Shown: positions 33,522 through 43,722, counted from the first letter of the stretch. The stretch is DNA of 64,000 nt from an uncultured Luteitalea sp. (GCA_934541105.1 CAKTDA010000002.1:372001-436000), one strand, 5' to 3'. Translations and numbers: made by a program. Notes: generated from the sequence alone by a model not told the origin.

Positions 33522-34470
33522 GCAGGTCTCACTCGATCACGTCCTCGGCGCGGCCCGCCGGATTGCCGGACACGTCCGACGCACGCCGCTTGTCCACGCA
33601 GTCGGCCTGTCGCGCGCATCCGGACGCGAGATCTGGCTGAAGCTCGAGACGCTCCAGCACGCGCGCGCCTTCAAGTGGCGCGGCGCCTGCAATGCGCTGC
33701 TCGCGCTCGCCGGGCGCGACCCGCACCTGCCGCCGCTCGTGACGGCATCGGCGGGCAACCACGGCGTCGCGCTGTCGGGCGTGGCGCAGGACCTCGGCGC
33801 GTCGCTCACCATTCACGTCCCCCGGAGCGCCCCCCGCGCCAAGCTCGATCGCCTCCGCGGCCAGGGCATCACGATTGTCGCCGACTGCGCCGACTACGAC
33901 GAGGCCGAGGCGCGTGCGTCCGACGCGGCAGCTGCCGGCGAGGCCGTCTTCGTCTCCGCGTACAACGACCCCGACGTGATTGCCGGGGCCGGCACGATTG
34001 GCCTCGAAGTGCTCGACGACCTGCCCCGGGCCGGCGCAATCGTCGTCCCCACCGGGGGCGGCGGACTGCTGTCGGGCGTCGCCATTGCCGCCGACGGCCG
34101 CGTGCCCGTCGTCGGCGTGGAACCGTCCGTCAATCCCGCATTCACCGAGGCACTCCGCGCGGGCCGCACGACGACGATCACGCCGGGCGCCTCCCTCGCC
34201 GACGGGCTGCTGGGCAACATGGAGCGGGACGCCCTTACGTTCGCGATCGTGAAGGCGCGGGGTGTTCCCGTGCGCCTCGTCCCGGAACGGTACGTCGTGG
34301 AGGGCGTCCGCGCCCTGTTCGAGCAGGAGCGGCTCGTTGCCGAGGGCGCGGGCGCCATCGGCGTCGGTGCGTTGCTGGCAGGGGCGCTCGATGACCTGCC
34401 GGATCCGCTCGTGCTGCTCGTCACGGGCGCCAACATCGATGCCGTGACATTTGCCGGCGTGATTGCGTAG
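33520..34470 (+). CDS. Threonine/serine dehydratase-like PLP enzyme
   Basis: 316 residues from ATG 33520. Fold type II PLP enzyme: Schiff-base Lys in RAFKWRGACNAL, ASAGNHGVALS, phosphate-binding PTGGGGLLSG and the C-terminal LLVTGANID. There is no C-terminal regulatory ACT domain, so it is the short catabolic type (or serine racemase/hydroxyaspartate dehydratase). It deaminates Thr or Ser to the 2-oxo acid plus ammonia. Confidence 0.85.
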   Translation: MQVSLDHVLGAARRIAGHVRRTPLVHAVGLSRASGREIWLKLETLQHARAFKWRGACNALLALAGRDPHLPPLVTASAGNHGVALSGVAQDLGASLTIHVPRSAPRAKLDRLRGQGITIVADCADYDEAEARASDAAAAGEAVFVSAYNDPDVIAGAGTIGLEVLDDLPRAGAIVVPTGGGGLLSGVAIAADGRVPVVGVEPSVNPAFTEALRAGRTTTITPGASLADGLLGNMERDALTFAIVKARGVPVRLVPERYVVEGVRALFEQERLVAEGAGAIGVGALLAGALDDLPDPLVLLVTGANIDAVTFAGVIA

Positions 34471-34489
34471 ATCGGGTTTCTGTCTTCCT

Positions 34490-35203
34490 CTACCTCGGCT
34501 TGCTGGGGCGGATCTCGACGCGGCTCGGGAGGCTGCGCGGGGAGTGCCCCAGCAGGTCGAACACGACCTGCGCGACGTCGTCGGCCGAGAGCTTCCAGTC
34601 GTGCTCCGGAGCGTCGCCGCCCGCCGAGAACGACGTCTGCACCGAGCCGGGCATGATGGTGGTCACGCGGATGTCGCGCTGCCGGACCTCCAGCATCAGC
34701 GACTCCGCAAAGGCATTCAGGCCGGCCTTGGACGCGCAGTACGCGGCGCCCCCGGCAAACGAGTTGCGCCCGGCAAGACTGCTGACATTGATGATCCAGC
34801 CGCCCCCGCGCTGTTCGAGTGCCGGGATTGCCGCCTTCGAGCAGAGGAACACGCCCGTCAGGTTCGTCGCGATGAGCCGCTGCCAGTCCTCGACCTGCAT
34901 GTCGACGACGTTGACGAACTTGCCGATGCCGGCGTTGTTGACGAGCGAGTCGAGCCCGCCGAACCGTTCGACGGCCGTCCGCACCAGCCTGTCGGCCACG
35001 GCGGGCTCCGCGACGTCGCCCTGCACGGCCGCCACGGCCTCTCCGAACTCGCCTGCGACCGCGTCGAGATGCTCCCGGGATCTCCCCGACACCACGACGC
35101 GCGCGCCGCGTGCAACGTAGCCCCGCGTGATGGCAAGGCCAATACCCCGGGTGCCCCCAGTGACGATGGCGACGTGTCGGTCGAGTTGAGGCCCGGAAGT
35201 CAT
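34490..35203 (-). CDS. Short-chain dehydrogenase/reductase (SDR, FabG-like)
   Basis: 237 residues. Cofactor motif VTGGTRGIG, NNAG (VNNAGIGKF), catalytic Ser in INVSSLAGRNS and YxxxK in YCASKAGLNAF, followed by IMPGSVQT. A classical NAD(P)-dependent SDR of FabG/YdfG type; substrate unknown. A TAGTGT box lies 6 nt before the start. Confidence 0.88.
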   Translation of the reverse strand: MTSGPQLDRHVAIVTGGTRGIGLAITRGYVARGARVVVSGRSREHLDAVAGEFGEAVAAVQGDVAEPAVADRLVRTAVERFGGLDSLVNNAGIGKFVNVVDMQVEDWQRLIATNLTGVFLCSKAAIPALEQRGGGWIINVSSLAGRNSFAGGAAYCASKAGLNAFAESLMLEVRQRDIRVTTIMPGSVQTSFSAGGDAPEHDWKLSADDVAQVVFDLLGHSPRSLPSRVEIRPSKPR

Positions 35204-35209
35204 GCCCTT

Positions 35210-35215
35210 ACACTA
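35210..35215 (-). promoter_or_regulatory. -10 box TAGTGT, 6 nt before start codon (leaderless type)
   Basis: TAGTGT on the minus strand ends 6 nt before ATG 35203 of the SDR gene; no Shine-Dalgarno. Confidence 0.4.
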
Positions 35216-35248
35216 CCCGGGTCGCGCGGTTGCTGCCACGCCTCACTC

Positions 35249-36058
35249 ATGCCTTTCGTCGCAATCCTCGGAGCCGGCCCGCTCGGCGGCGCCCTCGCCC
35301 ACGCGCTCGCGAGCCGATCCCGGTTCGACGCGGTGCGCCTCATCGACCCCGCGAAGACGCTGGCTGCCGGCAAGGCACTCGACATCCTCCAGGCGGGGCC
35401 GGTGGACGGCTCCAGCACCCGCGTCACGGGGCACGCGACGCTCGAGGCTGCCGACGGCGCCTGGGCCATCCTGCTGGCGGACCCCGTCGAACCCGATCCG
35501 CTGACGCACCTTCAGCAGGTACACCGCCGTTCGCCCGCCGCGGTCATCGTGTGTGCAGACGCCACACACCAGATCCCGTTGGCGAGGGCCGTGGCCACCG
35601 GGGCCGTGCCCCCCGATCGACTCGTGGGATCGGCGCCATTTGCCGCCGCGAGCGCTGCCCGCGCGTTGCTGGCCCTCGCCATGGACGTCAGCCCGGCCGT
35701 CATCGACGTCGGCGTCTCCGGCTGCGACACCGGCCACGCCCCATGCGGCATCGACTGGGCGCGGACTGCCATCGACGGCGAACCCGCCGAAACCGCCGTG
35801 CAGCGAGGGGTCAGGGCACGCCTCGACGCGCGCGTGGACGCATCGTGGCCGCCGGGGCCGCTGACGCTGGCCTCGGCCGGGGCACGGGTCGCCGAAGCGG
35901 CATGGTTCGGCGCGCGGCACGCGTTCCCGTGCTGGTGGGTGACCGACGGCGGGCACACGCCGCCGGGCGTGCACCGGCTCCGCTTTGCGGCGGGTGGCCG
36001 CGCACGGGCGGTCGGCACCGCCGGCGGCGTCGGCGCGGCGCCCGGCTCTGGACGCTGA
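35249..36058 (+). CDS. Malate/lactate dehydrogenase-like protein with degenerate active site
   Basis: 269 residues from ATG 35249. The Rossmann half is clear: FVAILGAGPLGGALAHALAS, then RLIDPAKTLAAGKALDILQ, which is the MDH/LDH 'GKALD' region. The catalytic parts are eroded: the mobile active-site loop Arg region is replaced by LLADPVEPDPLTHLQ, and the catalytic HGD motif aligns with GCDTGHAP. The C-terminal helices are shortened by ~40 residues and end in a Gly/Ala-rich tail. It probably binds a dinucleotide but is unlikely to be an active malate dehydrogenase. CNNM-like genes follow 1 bp later. Confidence 0.7.
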   Translation: MPFVAILGAGPLGGALAHALASRSRFDAVRLIDPAKTLAAGKALDILQAGPVDGSSTRVTGHATLEAADGAWAILLADPVEPDPLTHLQQVHRRSPAAVIVCADATHQIPLARAVATGAVPPDRLVGSAPFAAASAARALLALAMDVSPAVIDVGVSGCDTGHAPCGIDWARTAIDGEPAETAVQRGVRARLDARVDASWPPGPLTLASAGARVAEAAWFGARHAFPCWWVTDGGHTPPGVHRLRFAAGGRARAVGTAGGVGAAPGSGR

Positions 36059-36059
36059 C

Positions 36060-37148
36060 GTGCTCACGCCCCTGCTCGTCGTCTCGTTCCTCGTTGCGGC
36101 GACAGCGCTGTACGTGGCGGCCGAGTTCGCGGCGGTGTCGGTCCGCCGCAGCCGCATCCGCCAACTCGCCGAGGACGGCCACGGCACGGCGCAACGCCTC
36201 CTGCCATGGCTCGCGGACGCCACGGCGCTCGACCGCTACATCGCCGCGTGCCAGGTCGGCATCACGCTCTCGAGCCTCGTGCTCGGCGCATACGGCCAGA
36301 TTGCGTTCGGCCCTGGCCTCTCCGCGCTGCTGCAGGAGCGGGCCGGGCTCGACCCGCTTGCCGCGGCCTCCACGTCGGCGGGCATCATCCTGCTCGTGCT
36401 GACGGTCGGCGCAATGGTCGTCGGCGAGCTCGCGCCGAAGTCGCTCGCGCTCCAGTACCCCACCGAGACCGTGATTGCCACCTTCTGGCCGATGCGGTGG
36501 TCGCTGTTGCTGCTCGGTCCTTCGATCTGGTTCCTCAACGGGTCGGGCACGCTCATCCTCCGGCTGCTCGGCAGCGGACAGGGGGCCCATCGCCACGTGC
36601 ACTCGCCGGACGAGATCGAGCTCCTGATTGCCGAGAGCCACGACGGCGGCCTGCTCGAGTCCGACGAGCTCCGCCGCCTCCAGCGCGCCCTGCGCTTCAG
36701 CCTTCGCACCACGGGCCAGCTGATGACGACCCGCGACCGCATGCAGGCCGTGGACATCTCGACGCCCGTCGACGACGTGCTCGCGATGGCGCTCGACTCC
36801 GCGCAGTCGAACGTGCCGGTCTATCGCGGCACGCTCGATCGGATCGAGGGCTTCCTCAACACGAAGCGCCTGCTCGTGCGGCACGTCCAGGGCCGGCCGG
36901 TGCGGACGCTGCTCGAGTTGATGCAGCCCGCGACGATCGTCGAGGAGAGCCTCACCGGCGATCGCCTCGTCGCCGAGCTCCGGCGCCGCCGTGCGCACCA
37001 GGCCATCGTCGTCGATGCCGAGCGGCGGGTCGTCGGCATGGTCACGCTCGACGACATCATCTCGTCGCTCCTCGGACCGACGCCCGACGAGTTCACGCAG
37101 TCCACGCTGCGCGGCAATGCGCCGCGGGCGACGAGGTCGCGCGCATGA
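36060..37148 (+). CDS. CNNM/CorC-type (hemolysin family) transporter-like protein, short
   Basis: 362 residues from GTG 36060. DUF21 membrane domain with FAAVSVRRSRIRQLAEDG and VGELAPKSLALQYP, then a CBS pair (VDISTPVDDVLAMALDSAQSNVPVYRG, AIVVDAERRVVGMVTLDDI). No C-terminal CorC/HlyC domain follows. The family is linked to Mg2+/Co2+ efflux. The end overlaps the next gene by ATGA. Confidence 0.85.
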   Translation: MLTPLLVVSFLVAATALYVAAEFAAVSVRRSRIRQLAEDGHGTAQRLLPWLADATALDRYIAACQVGITLSSLVLGAYGQIAFGPGLSALLQERAGLDPLAAASTSAGIILLVLTVGAMVVGELAPKSLALQYPTETVIATFWPMRWSLLLLGPSIWFLNGSGTLILRLLGSGQGAHRHVHSPDEIELLIAESHDGGLLESDELRRLQRALRFSLRTTGQLMTTRDRMQAVDISTPVDDVLAMALDSAQSNVPVYRGTLDRIEGFLNTKRLLVRHVQGRPVRTLLELMQPATIVEESLTGDRLVAELRRRRAHQAIVVDAERRVVGMVTLDDIISSLLGPTPDEFTQSTLRGNAPRATRSRA

Positions 37149-38458
37149 CGACGCTCATCGTCATCGTCACCGTCCTCGTGCTGCTCAACGGCCTCTTCGT
37201 CGCGGCGGAGTTCGCAATCGTCGGCACGCCGCGGGTGGCGATCGAGAAGCGCGCGGCGGCCGGCAGCGCGGTTGCGGGGCGCGTCGCGGCCATCCTCGAC
37301 GATCCGCGCCGGCAGGATCGGTTCATCGCCACCGCGCAGCTCGGCATCACGGTGGCGAGCCTCGGCCTCGGCATGTACGGCGAGCACGAGGTCGCGGTGC
37401 GCCTGGTGCCGTTTCTCGAAGGGCTCGGCGCGGCGCGGTACGTCGCGGCGCACACGCTCGCGAGCATCCTCGCGGTGGCCATCCTCACGTACGCGCACAT
37501 CGTGTTCGGCGAGATGGTGCCCAAGTCGATCGCGCTGCAGCGCGCCGAGCGGACGGTGCTGTGGATCACGCCGCCGATGCTGGCCATCCAGGCGCTGTGC
37601 TACCCGCTCGTTGTGGTGCTCAACGCGCTCGGCAACGCGCTGCTGCGAGTGTTCGGCATCCGGCGGCAGCAGAACACGCACGACCATCTCTACTCGCCCG
37701 AGGAGCTCGCGTTGATCGTCAGCGAGAGCCAGGCCGGCGGGCTGCTGCGCGAGGAGTCGGGACGCATCCTGCGCGAGCTGTTCGAGTTCGGCGAGCTGAC
37801 GGCGCGCGAGGTGATGACGCCGCGGGTACGGCTCGCGGCGCTGCCGCTCGGCGCCGGCTCGGAGACCGTGTCCGCGCTCGTTCACGAGCGGCCGTACACG
37901 CGCTACCCGGTGTACGAGGGCTCGATCGACCAGCTGACGGGGATGGTCAACGTCAAGGACCTGCTGCTGCTCAGGACGAGCGGCGCGGTGCTTTCTGCCG
38001 GCATCGTGCGCCCGGTGCCCGCGGTGCCCGAGACGGCAACCCTCGACATGGTGCTCGAGTCGCTGCGCGAGGCGCGGGCGCAGATGGCCGTCGTCATCGA
38101 CGAGCATGGCGGCACGGCCGGCGTGATCACCCACGAGGACCTGTTCGACGAGGTCATCGGCGAGCTTGCCGAGAGCGCCAGCGAACACACGAGCATCTAT
38201 CGCGATGCCGCCGGCATGCTGCACGTCAGCGGCACGTCGCGCGTCGAGGAGGCCGGCGAGGCGCTCGGCGTCACGCTCGAGCACGACGAGGTGGACAGCG
38301 TCAGCGGGTTGATCCTCGCGCGGCTCGGGCGGCCGCCCCGTATCGGTGACGTCGTGACGTACGACCACGTCCGCTTCGAGGTCGTGGCCGTCGAGGGACT
38401 CGGCGTTCGCGAGTGCATCGTCGCGGCCGAGTCCCCGGCGATCGACGAAACGCAGTAG
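37145..38458 (+). CDS. CNNM/CorC-type (hemolysin family) protein, full length
   Basis: 437 residues. DUF21 domain (VAAEFAIVGTPRVAIEKRAA, FGEMVPKSIALQ), CBS pair (ARVMTPR-type REVMTPRVRLAALP, VVIDEHGGTAGVITHEDLFDEVIGEL) and the CorC_HlyC domain at about 350-430. A paralogue of the preceding gene, translationally coupled to it. The two probably form a heteromeric membrane complex for divalent cation handling. Confidence 0.88.
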   Translation: MTTLIVIVTVLVLLNGLFVAAEFAIVGTPRVAIEKRAAAGSAVAGRVAAILDDPRRQDRFIATAQLGITVASLGLGMYGEHEVAVRLVPFLEGLGAARYVAAHTLASILAVAILTYAHIVFGEMVPKSIALQRAERTVLWITPPMLAIQALCYPLVVVLNALGNALLRVFGIRRQQNTHDHLYSPEELALIVSESQAGGLLREESGRILRELFEFGELTAREVMTPRVRLAALPLGAGSETVSALVHERPYTRYPVYEGSIDQLTGMVNVKDLLLLRTSGAVLSAGIVRPVPAVPETATLDMVLESLREARAQMAVVIDEHGGTAGVITHEDLFDEVIGELAESASEHTSIYRDAAGMLHVSGTSRVEEAGEALGVTLEHDEVDSVSGLILARLGRPPRIGDVVTYDHVRFEVVAVEGLGVRECIVAAESPAIDETQ

Positions 38459-38488
38459 CGGGGCCTGCCGTGCGTGAATGGCGGGACG

Positions 38489-39145
38489 CTACCGCGCCCG
38501 TCCGAAGACACGGCACATGTGATCCACGACGTGCTCCTCGACGTCGGCCATCGGCGGAACCTCGCCGAGCACGCGCGCGAGCGACGTCACGCCGTAGTCG
38601 GTGATGCCGCAGGGGACGATCAGGCCGAAGTGGTCGAGATCGGTGGTGACGTTCAGCGCGAACCCGTGGCTCGTCACCCAGCGCGAGAGCCGGACGCCGA
38701 TTGCCGCGACCTTCTCGTCGCCAATCCAGACACCAGTCATCCCTTGTTTACGGGTACCGGTGATGCCGTACTCGGCGCACACGCCAATCAGCACTGCCTC
38801 GAGGTCGCGCACGTAGCGGTGCGCGTCCTGACGATCGGGCTTCAGGTCGAGGATCGGGTACCCGACGAGCTGTCCGGGGCCGTGGTAGGTGACGTCGCCG
38901 CCGCGGCCCGTCTCGAACAGGCCGATGCCGCGTGCCCGCAGCTCGGCGTCACTCGCGAGGACGTGATCGCGCGACTGCCGCACCTTGACGCCGAGCGTGA
39001 TCACCGCCGGGTGTTGCAGCAGCACGAGCGTGTCGGGGATGTCGCCGGCCTTGCGCGCCGCGACGAGCTCGGCCTGCAGCGCGAGGCCGGTGTCGTACGG
39101 CACGAGCCCGGCCCGCTGCACGCGCAGCGGCGGCGTCAGTCCCAC
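38489..39145 (-). CDS. lipB: Octanoyl-[ACP]:protein N-octanoyltransferase LipB
   Basis: 218 residues from GTG 39145. Family signature GRGGDVTYHGPGQLVGYPI, Lys in KVAAIGVRLSRWVTSHGFALNV and catalytic Cys in VPCGITDYGVTSL. It moves octanoyl groups from ACP to the lipoyl domain of E2 subunits. Its start overlaps the end of the E2 gene by 10 bp, placing the enzyme next to its substrate. lipA is not in the window. Confidence 0.95.
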   Translation of the reverse strand: MGLTPPLRVQRAGLVPYDTGLALQAELVAARKAGDIPDTLVLLQHPAVITLGVKVRQSRDHVLASDAELRARGIGLFETGRGGDVTYHGPGQLVGYPILDLKPDRQDAHRYVRDLEAVLIGVCAEYGITGTRKQGMTGVWIGDEKVAAIGVRLSRWVTSHGFALNVTTDLDHFGLIVPCGITDYGVTSLARVLGEVPPMADVEEHVVDHMCRVFGRAR

Positions 39146-40428
39146 TGCTCGAGCGCGGCCTTGACCCTGCTCATGAACTCGTCGGCCACCGCGCCATCGA
39201 CGAGCCGGTGGTCGTACCCGAGCGTCAGGTAGCCCCGCTGGCGGATCGCGATCATGTCGTCCACGACGACCACGCGCTTCTCGATCGTGCCGACCCCGAG
39301 GATCGCGACCTGCGGCTGGTTGATGATCGGCATGCCGAACAGCGTGCCGAACGACCCGGGATTCGTGATGGTGAACGTGCCGCCCTGCACGTCCTCGGGC
39401 TTGAGCTGCTTGGCGCGCGCACGCGCGGCGACGTCGGCAATGGCGCGGGCGATGCCGAGCAGGCTCTTCTCGTCGGCCTTGTGGACGACGGGCACCACGA
39501 GGCCCCAGTCGAGCGCCACCGCGAAGCCGAGGTTGACGTCCTTCTTGTAGGCGACGCGATCGCCGTCGATCGAGGCATTGACGACGGGCATGGCGCGCAA
39601 TGCGTCGCCAATGGCTTTCGCGATGAACGCCAGGTACGTGAGCTTGACGCCGGCCTTGTCGAACTCCGCCTTGAGTGACGCGCGCACGGCGGCCACGCGC
39701 GTGAAGTCCACCTCGAACACCGAGTGCACGTGCGCCGACGTGCGCCGGCTGTAGACCATGTGCTCGGCGATCCTGCGGCGCATCACCGACATCGGCTGCA
39801 CGTCCACCGCCTCGCCGGGCTGGAAGGCCGGGATGTGCAGGCCGCCGTCGCCACGTGCCGGGGCAGGCTGGTTCCGCTCGTCGAGGTACTTCAGGATGTC
39901 GTGCTTCGTGACCCGCCCGCTGATGCCCGAACCCGGCACCTGCGCGACGTCGACCTGGTGCTCGGCGGCGATGCGGCGGACGAGCGGCGACGACTTCTGC
40001 CGGCGGCGGACGACGGTCGCGTCCTCGAGGGACTGCCCTGCCACGTCCACGCCCTCGGTCTCGGGCGCGGCGTCCGACGTCTGCGGACTGAATGCCGTGC
40101 CGTCGGGCTGCGGCGTGGCCGCCACGGCAGCGGCAGTCGATTCGGCGACATCGTCCTGCGCGCCAGCCGCCGCGTCGGCGGGCACGCTGCCAGGTTCGCC
40201 AATCACCGCGACGACGGTGTCGATGGGCACCGTCTCGCCCTCGGCCGTCCGGATCTCGAGCACGACGCCGGCGGCCGGCGACGGGATCTCCGCATCCACC
40301 TTGTCGCTGGAGATCTCGAACAGGGGCTCGTCGCGATCGACGCTGTCGCCGACCCGCTTGATCCAGCGGACGACGGTCCCCTCGGCCACCGACTCCCCCA
40401 TCTGGGGCATCACGACGTTTGTTGACAT
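39136..40428 (-). CDS. 2-oxoacid dehydrogenase complex E2 (dihydrolipoyl acyltransferase)
   Basis: 430 residues. One lipoyl domain with lipoyl-Lys in FEISSDKVDAEIPSP, a Pro/Ala linker, a peripheral subunit-binding domain (SPLVRRIAAEHQVDVAQVPGSGISGRVTKHDI) and a catalytic domain ending YDHRLVDGAVADEF (HxxxDG). The ISSDKVDAEIPSPAAG type is shared by 2-oxoglutarate and branched-chain E2s. No E1 gene is nearby, so the exact complex is unresolved. Confidence 0.88.
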   Translation of the reverse strand: MSTNVVMPQMGESVAEGTVVRWIKRVGDSVDRDEPLFEISSDKVDAEIPSPAAGVVLEIRTAEGETVPIDTVVAVIGEPGSVPADAAAGAQDDVAESTAAAVAATPQPDGTAFSPQTSDAAPETEGVDVAGQSLEDATVVRRRQKSSPLVRRIAAEHQVDVAQVPGSGISGRVTKHDILKYLDERNQPAPARGDGGLHIPAFQPGEAVDVQPMSVMRRRIAEHMVYSRRTSAHVHSVFEVDFTRVAAVRASLKAEFDKAGVKLTYLAFIAKAIGDALRAMPVVNASIDGDRVAYKKDVNLGFAVALDWGLVVPVVHKADEKSLLGIARAIADVAARARAKQLKPEDVQGGTFTITNPGSFGTLFGMPIINQPQVAILGVGTIEKRVVVVDDMIAIRQRGYLTLGYDHRLVDGAVADEFMSRVKAALEQWD

Positions 40429-40433
40429 AGAGG

Positions 40434-40468
40434 TCGGCCTGCGGCCTGTCGCCTACAGCCTACCCGAG
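40434..40468. repeat. Heptad-phased repeat with GCCT every 7 bp
   Basis: GCCT recurs at 40437, 40444, 40451 and 40458 in the gap between the E2 start and the E3 stop. First units are CGGCCTG-like; the last reads ACAGCCT. Confidence 0.6.
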
Positions 40469-40511
40469 TCGGGCAGGCCGGCGACGACAGGCTGGAGGCA
40501 GCGGATGCCGC

Positions 40512-41939
40512 CTACATGTGGATGGGCGCGCCGTGCGTCGCGTGTGCCGCCTCCCCCACCGCCTCCGACATCGTCGGGTGCGCCTGGATGGTGCGGATCA
40601 GCTCCTCGACCGTGCACTCGAGGCGCAGTGCCAGCGTCGCCTGGGCGATGAGCTCGGTGGAACGCAGCCCGATCATGTGCACGCCGAGAATCTCGTCGTA
40701 CTTCTTCTCGGCCACGATCTTCACGAAGCCCTCGATCTCCTGCGCGATCTTCGCGCGGCCGAGCACGCCGAACGGGAACGAGCCGACCTGCACGTCGTAC
40801 CCGCGCTCGCGCGCCTGTTCCTCGGTGAGCCCGACGCTGCCGATCTCGGGATCGCAGTAGGTGCACGCCGGCACGTGGTCGTACACGATGGGCCGGACCG
40901 GGTGCCCGGCAATCCGCTCGGCGGCGAGGATGCCCTCGGCCGACGACAGGTGCGCGAGCTGCTTGTGGGCGCCGGTGCCAAGCGTGATGACGTCGCCGAC
41001 GGCGGAGATGCCCGGCACGCTCGTCCGCATCAACTCGTCCACCTTGATGTAGCCGCGCTCCATCACGAGGCCGAGATCCTCGGCACCGAGGCTGTCGGTG
41101 ACCGGGCCGCGGCCGGTCGCCACGAGCAGGTACTCGGCGGTGATGGTCTCGGTCTTGCCGTCCGGCAGCTGCGCGACGACTTCGACGGCGTCGCCCGTGT
41201 TCGTGGCGCCCGTGACCTTCGTGCCCGTGAGCACGCGGATCTTCTTCTTGCGGAAGCTCTTCTCGAGCGCCTCCGACACTGCGGCGTCCTCGTTGGGCAC
41301 GATGCGCGGCAGGAGTTCGATGACGGTCACGTCGGTGGTGCCGAAGCTGTTGAAGATCGAGGCGAACTCGACGCCGACTGCGCCGCTGCCCATCACGACG
41401 ATCGAGCGCGGCACCTCCCGCAGGTTCATGGCTTCGGTGCTCGTGATGATGCGTTCGTAGTCGAACGCAATGCCCGGCACGCTGCGGGGCGACGACCCGG
41501 TCGCGACGACGATCTCCTTCGATGCGGTGACCTTCGTGGCTGCACCCGAGGCGTCGGTCACTTCCACCTCGCCCTTGCCGAGCAGGCGGGCGGTGCCCTT
41601 GATCCACTCGATCTTGTTCTTCTTGAACAGCAGGCCGATGCCGCCGGTGAGGCCCTTGACGATCTTCTCCTTGCGGTCCTGGACGACGTTCATGTCCAGG
41701 CCGACCGGCCCGTCTCCGAGGGTGATGCCCCAGTCCTTCGCGCCCCGGGCGACCTTGAAGGCATGCGCGTGCTCGAGCAGTGCCTTCGTCGGGATGCAGC
41801 CCCAGTTCAGGCAGGTCCCGCCAAGCACCGCCTCCCGCTCGACGACGGCGGTCTTCAGCCCCAGTTGCGCGGCCCGGATGGCAGCCACGTAGCCGCCCGT
41901 CCCGGCGCCGATCACGACGACATCGAATGCGCTCGCCAA
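40512..41939 (-). CDS. lpdA: Dihydrolipoyl dehydrogenase (E3)
   Basis: 475 residues. FAD motif VVVIGAGTGGYVAAIRAAQLG, redox disulfide in GGTCLNWGCIPTKA, NAD motif VVMGSGAVGVEFASIF and C-terminal His-Glu in GLRSTELIAQA / TIQAHPTMSEAVGEA. It reoxidises the lipoyl group of E2 with NAD+. The start is a TTG at 41939 with GAGGAG upstream. Follows the order E3-E2-lipB on the minus strand. Confidence 0.93.
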   Translation of the reverse strand: MASAFDVVVIGAGTGGYVAAIRAAQLGLKTAVVEREAVLGGTCLNWGCIPTKALLEHAHAFKVARGAKDWGITLGDGPVGLDMNVVQDRKEKIVKGLTGGIGLLFKKNKIEWIKGTARLLGKGEVEVTDASGAATKVTASKEIVVATGSSPRSVPGIAFDYERIITSTEAMNLREVPRSIVVMGSGAVGVEFASIFNSFGTTDVTVIELLPRIVPNEDAAVSEALEKSFRKKKIRVLTGTKVTGATNTGDAVEVVAQLPDGKTETITAEYLLVATGRGPVTDSLGAEDLGLVMERGYIKVDELMRTSVPGISAVGDVITLGTGAHKQLAHLSSAEGILAAERIAGHPVRPIVYDHVPACTYCDPEIGSVGLTEEQARERGYDVQVGSFPFGVLGRAKIAQEIEGFVKIVAEKKYDEILGVHMIGLRSTELIAQATLALRLECTVEELIRTIQAHPTMSEAVGEAAHATHGAPIHM

Positions 41940-42110
41940 CCCCTGCTCCTCTGCATGACGCCCCGCACCGCCATCGGCGCGCCGGCTCGTGAACCCGTCC
42001 CCGCGGAACCGGAATCGATAAGGCCGACCCGGACGCGGGAAAACGTTGAATTATGGATCGCCCCCGGGCCGATGCGGGCATGCTGCTCTTCGGTAAGATC
42101 CCGTCACGCC

Positions 42111-43499
<1,389 letters not shown>

Positions 43500-43691
43500 C
43501 GCCCTGCGCTTGGACGGTTTTTGATGCTGGTACTTGTCGGTCAGCCGTCATGTGCGCCGTTTCTGCCGACACACAAGCAGCCCATAGTTGCAGTTTCTGA
43601 CATGCGGGCCGGGGCGCCCGCGGCTCCAAGCGCGACCATAAGGGCCTGATCCAGCGCCGTTTGCGAGAACGCGGGGCGAGACGCCCCGTCG
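43500..43691. other. Regulatory gap between response regulator and sigma-54 promoter
   Basis: 192 bp without an ORF. It contains candidate activator sites (listed separately) and a GGGGCG/CGCCCC-type inverted repeat near 43675-43690. Position upstream of a -24/-12 promoter is where NtrC-class enhancer sites belong. Confidence 0.5.
43535..43596. promoter_or_regulatory. Candidate enhancer (UAS) repeats for the sigma-54 activator
   Basis: TGTCGGTCAG (43535-43544) is the inverted match of CTGCCGACA (43564-43572); arm centres are about three helical turns apart. A third partial copy, GTTTCTGACA, lies at about 43592-43601, resembling GTTTCTGCCGACA at 43559-43571. They sit 100-160 bp upstream of the -24 box, a usual distance for NtrC-type enhancers. 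Sites are predicted by eye only. Confidence 0.4.
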
Positions 43692-43707
43692 TGGCACCTT
43701 TCTGGCA
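43692..43707 (+). promoter_or_regulatory. Sigma-54 (-24/-12) promoter of the radical SAM operon
   Basis: TGGCAC-N5-TGGCA against the consensus TGGCAC-N5-TTGCA: one mismatch, with the invariant GG and GC separated by exactly 10 nt. The predicted +1 is near 43718, only ~5 nt before ATG 43723, so the mRNA would be almost leaderless. It lies just downstream of a gene for a sigma-54-dependent activator. Confidence 0.75.
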
Positions 43708-43722
43708 CTGAGGCGCCGCGTC

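Noticed and set aside
40518..42110. Upstream extension of the response regulator frame
   Set aside because: Entirely antisense to lpdA, low-complexity Arg/His/Asp composition; the receiver domain begins properly at ATG 42111.
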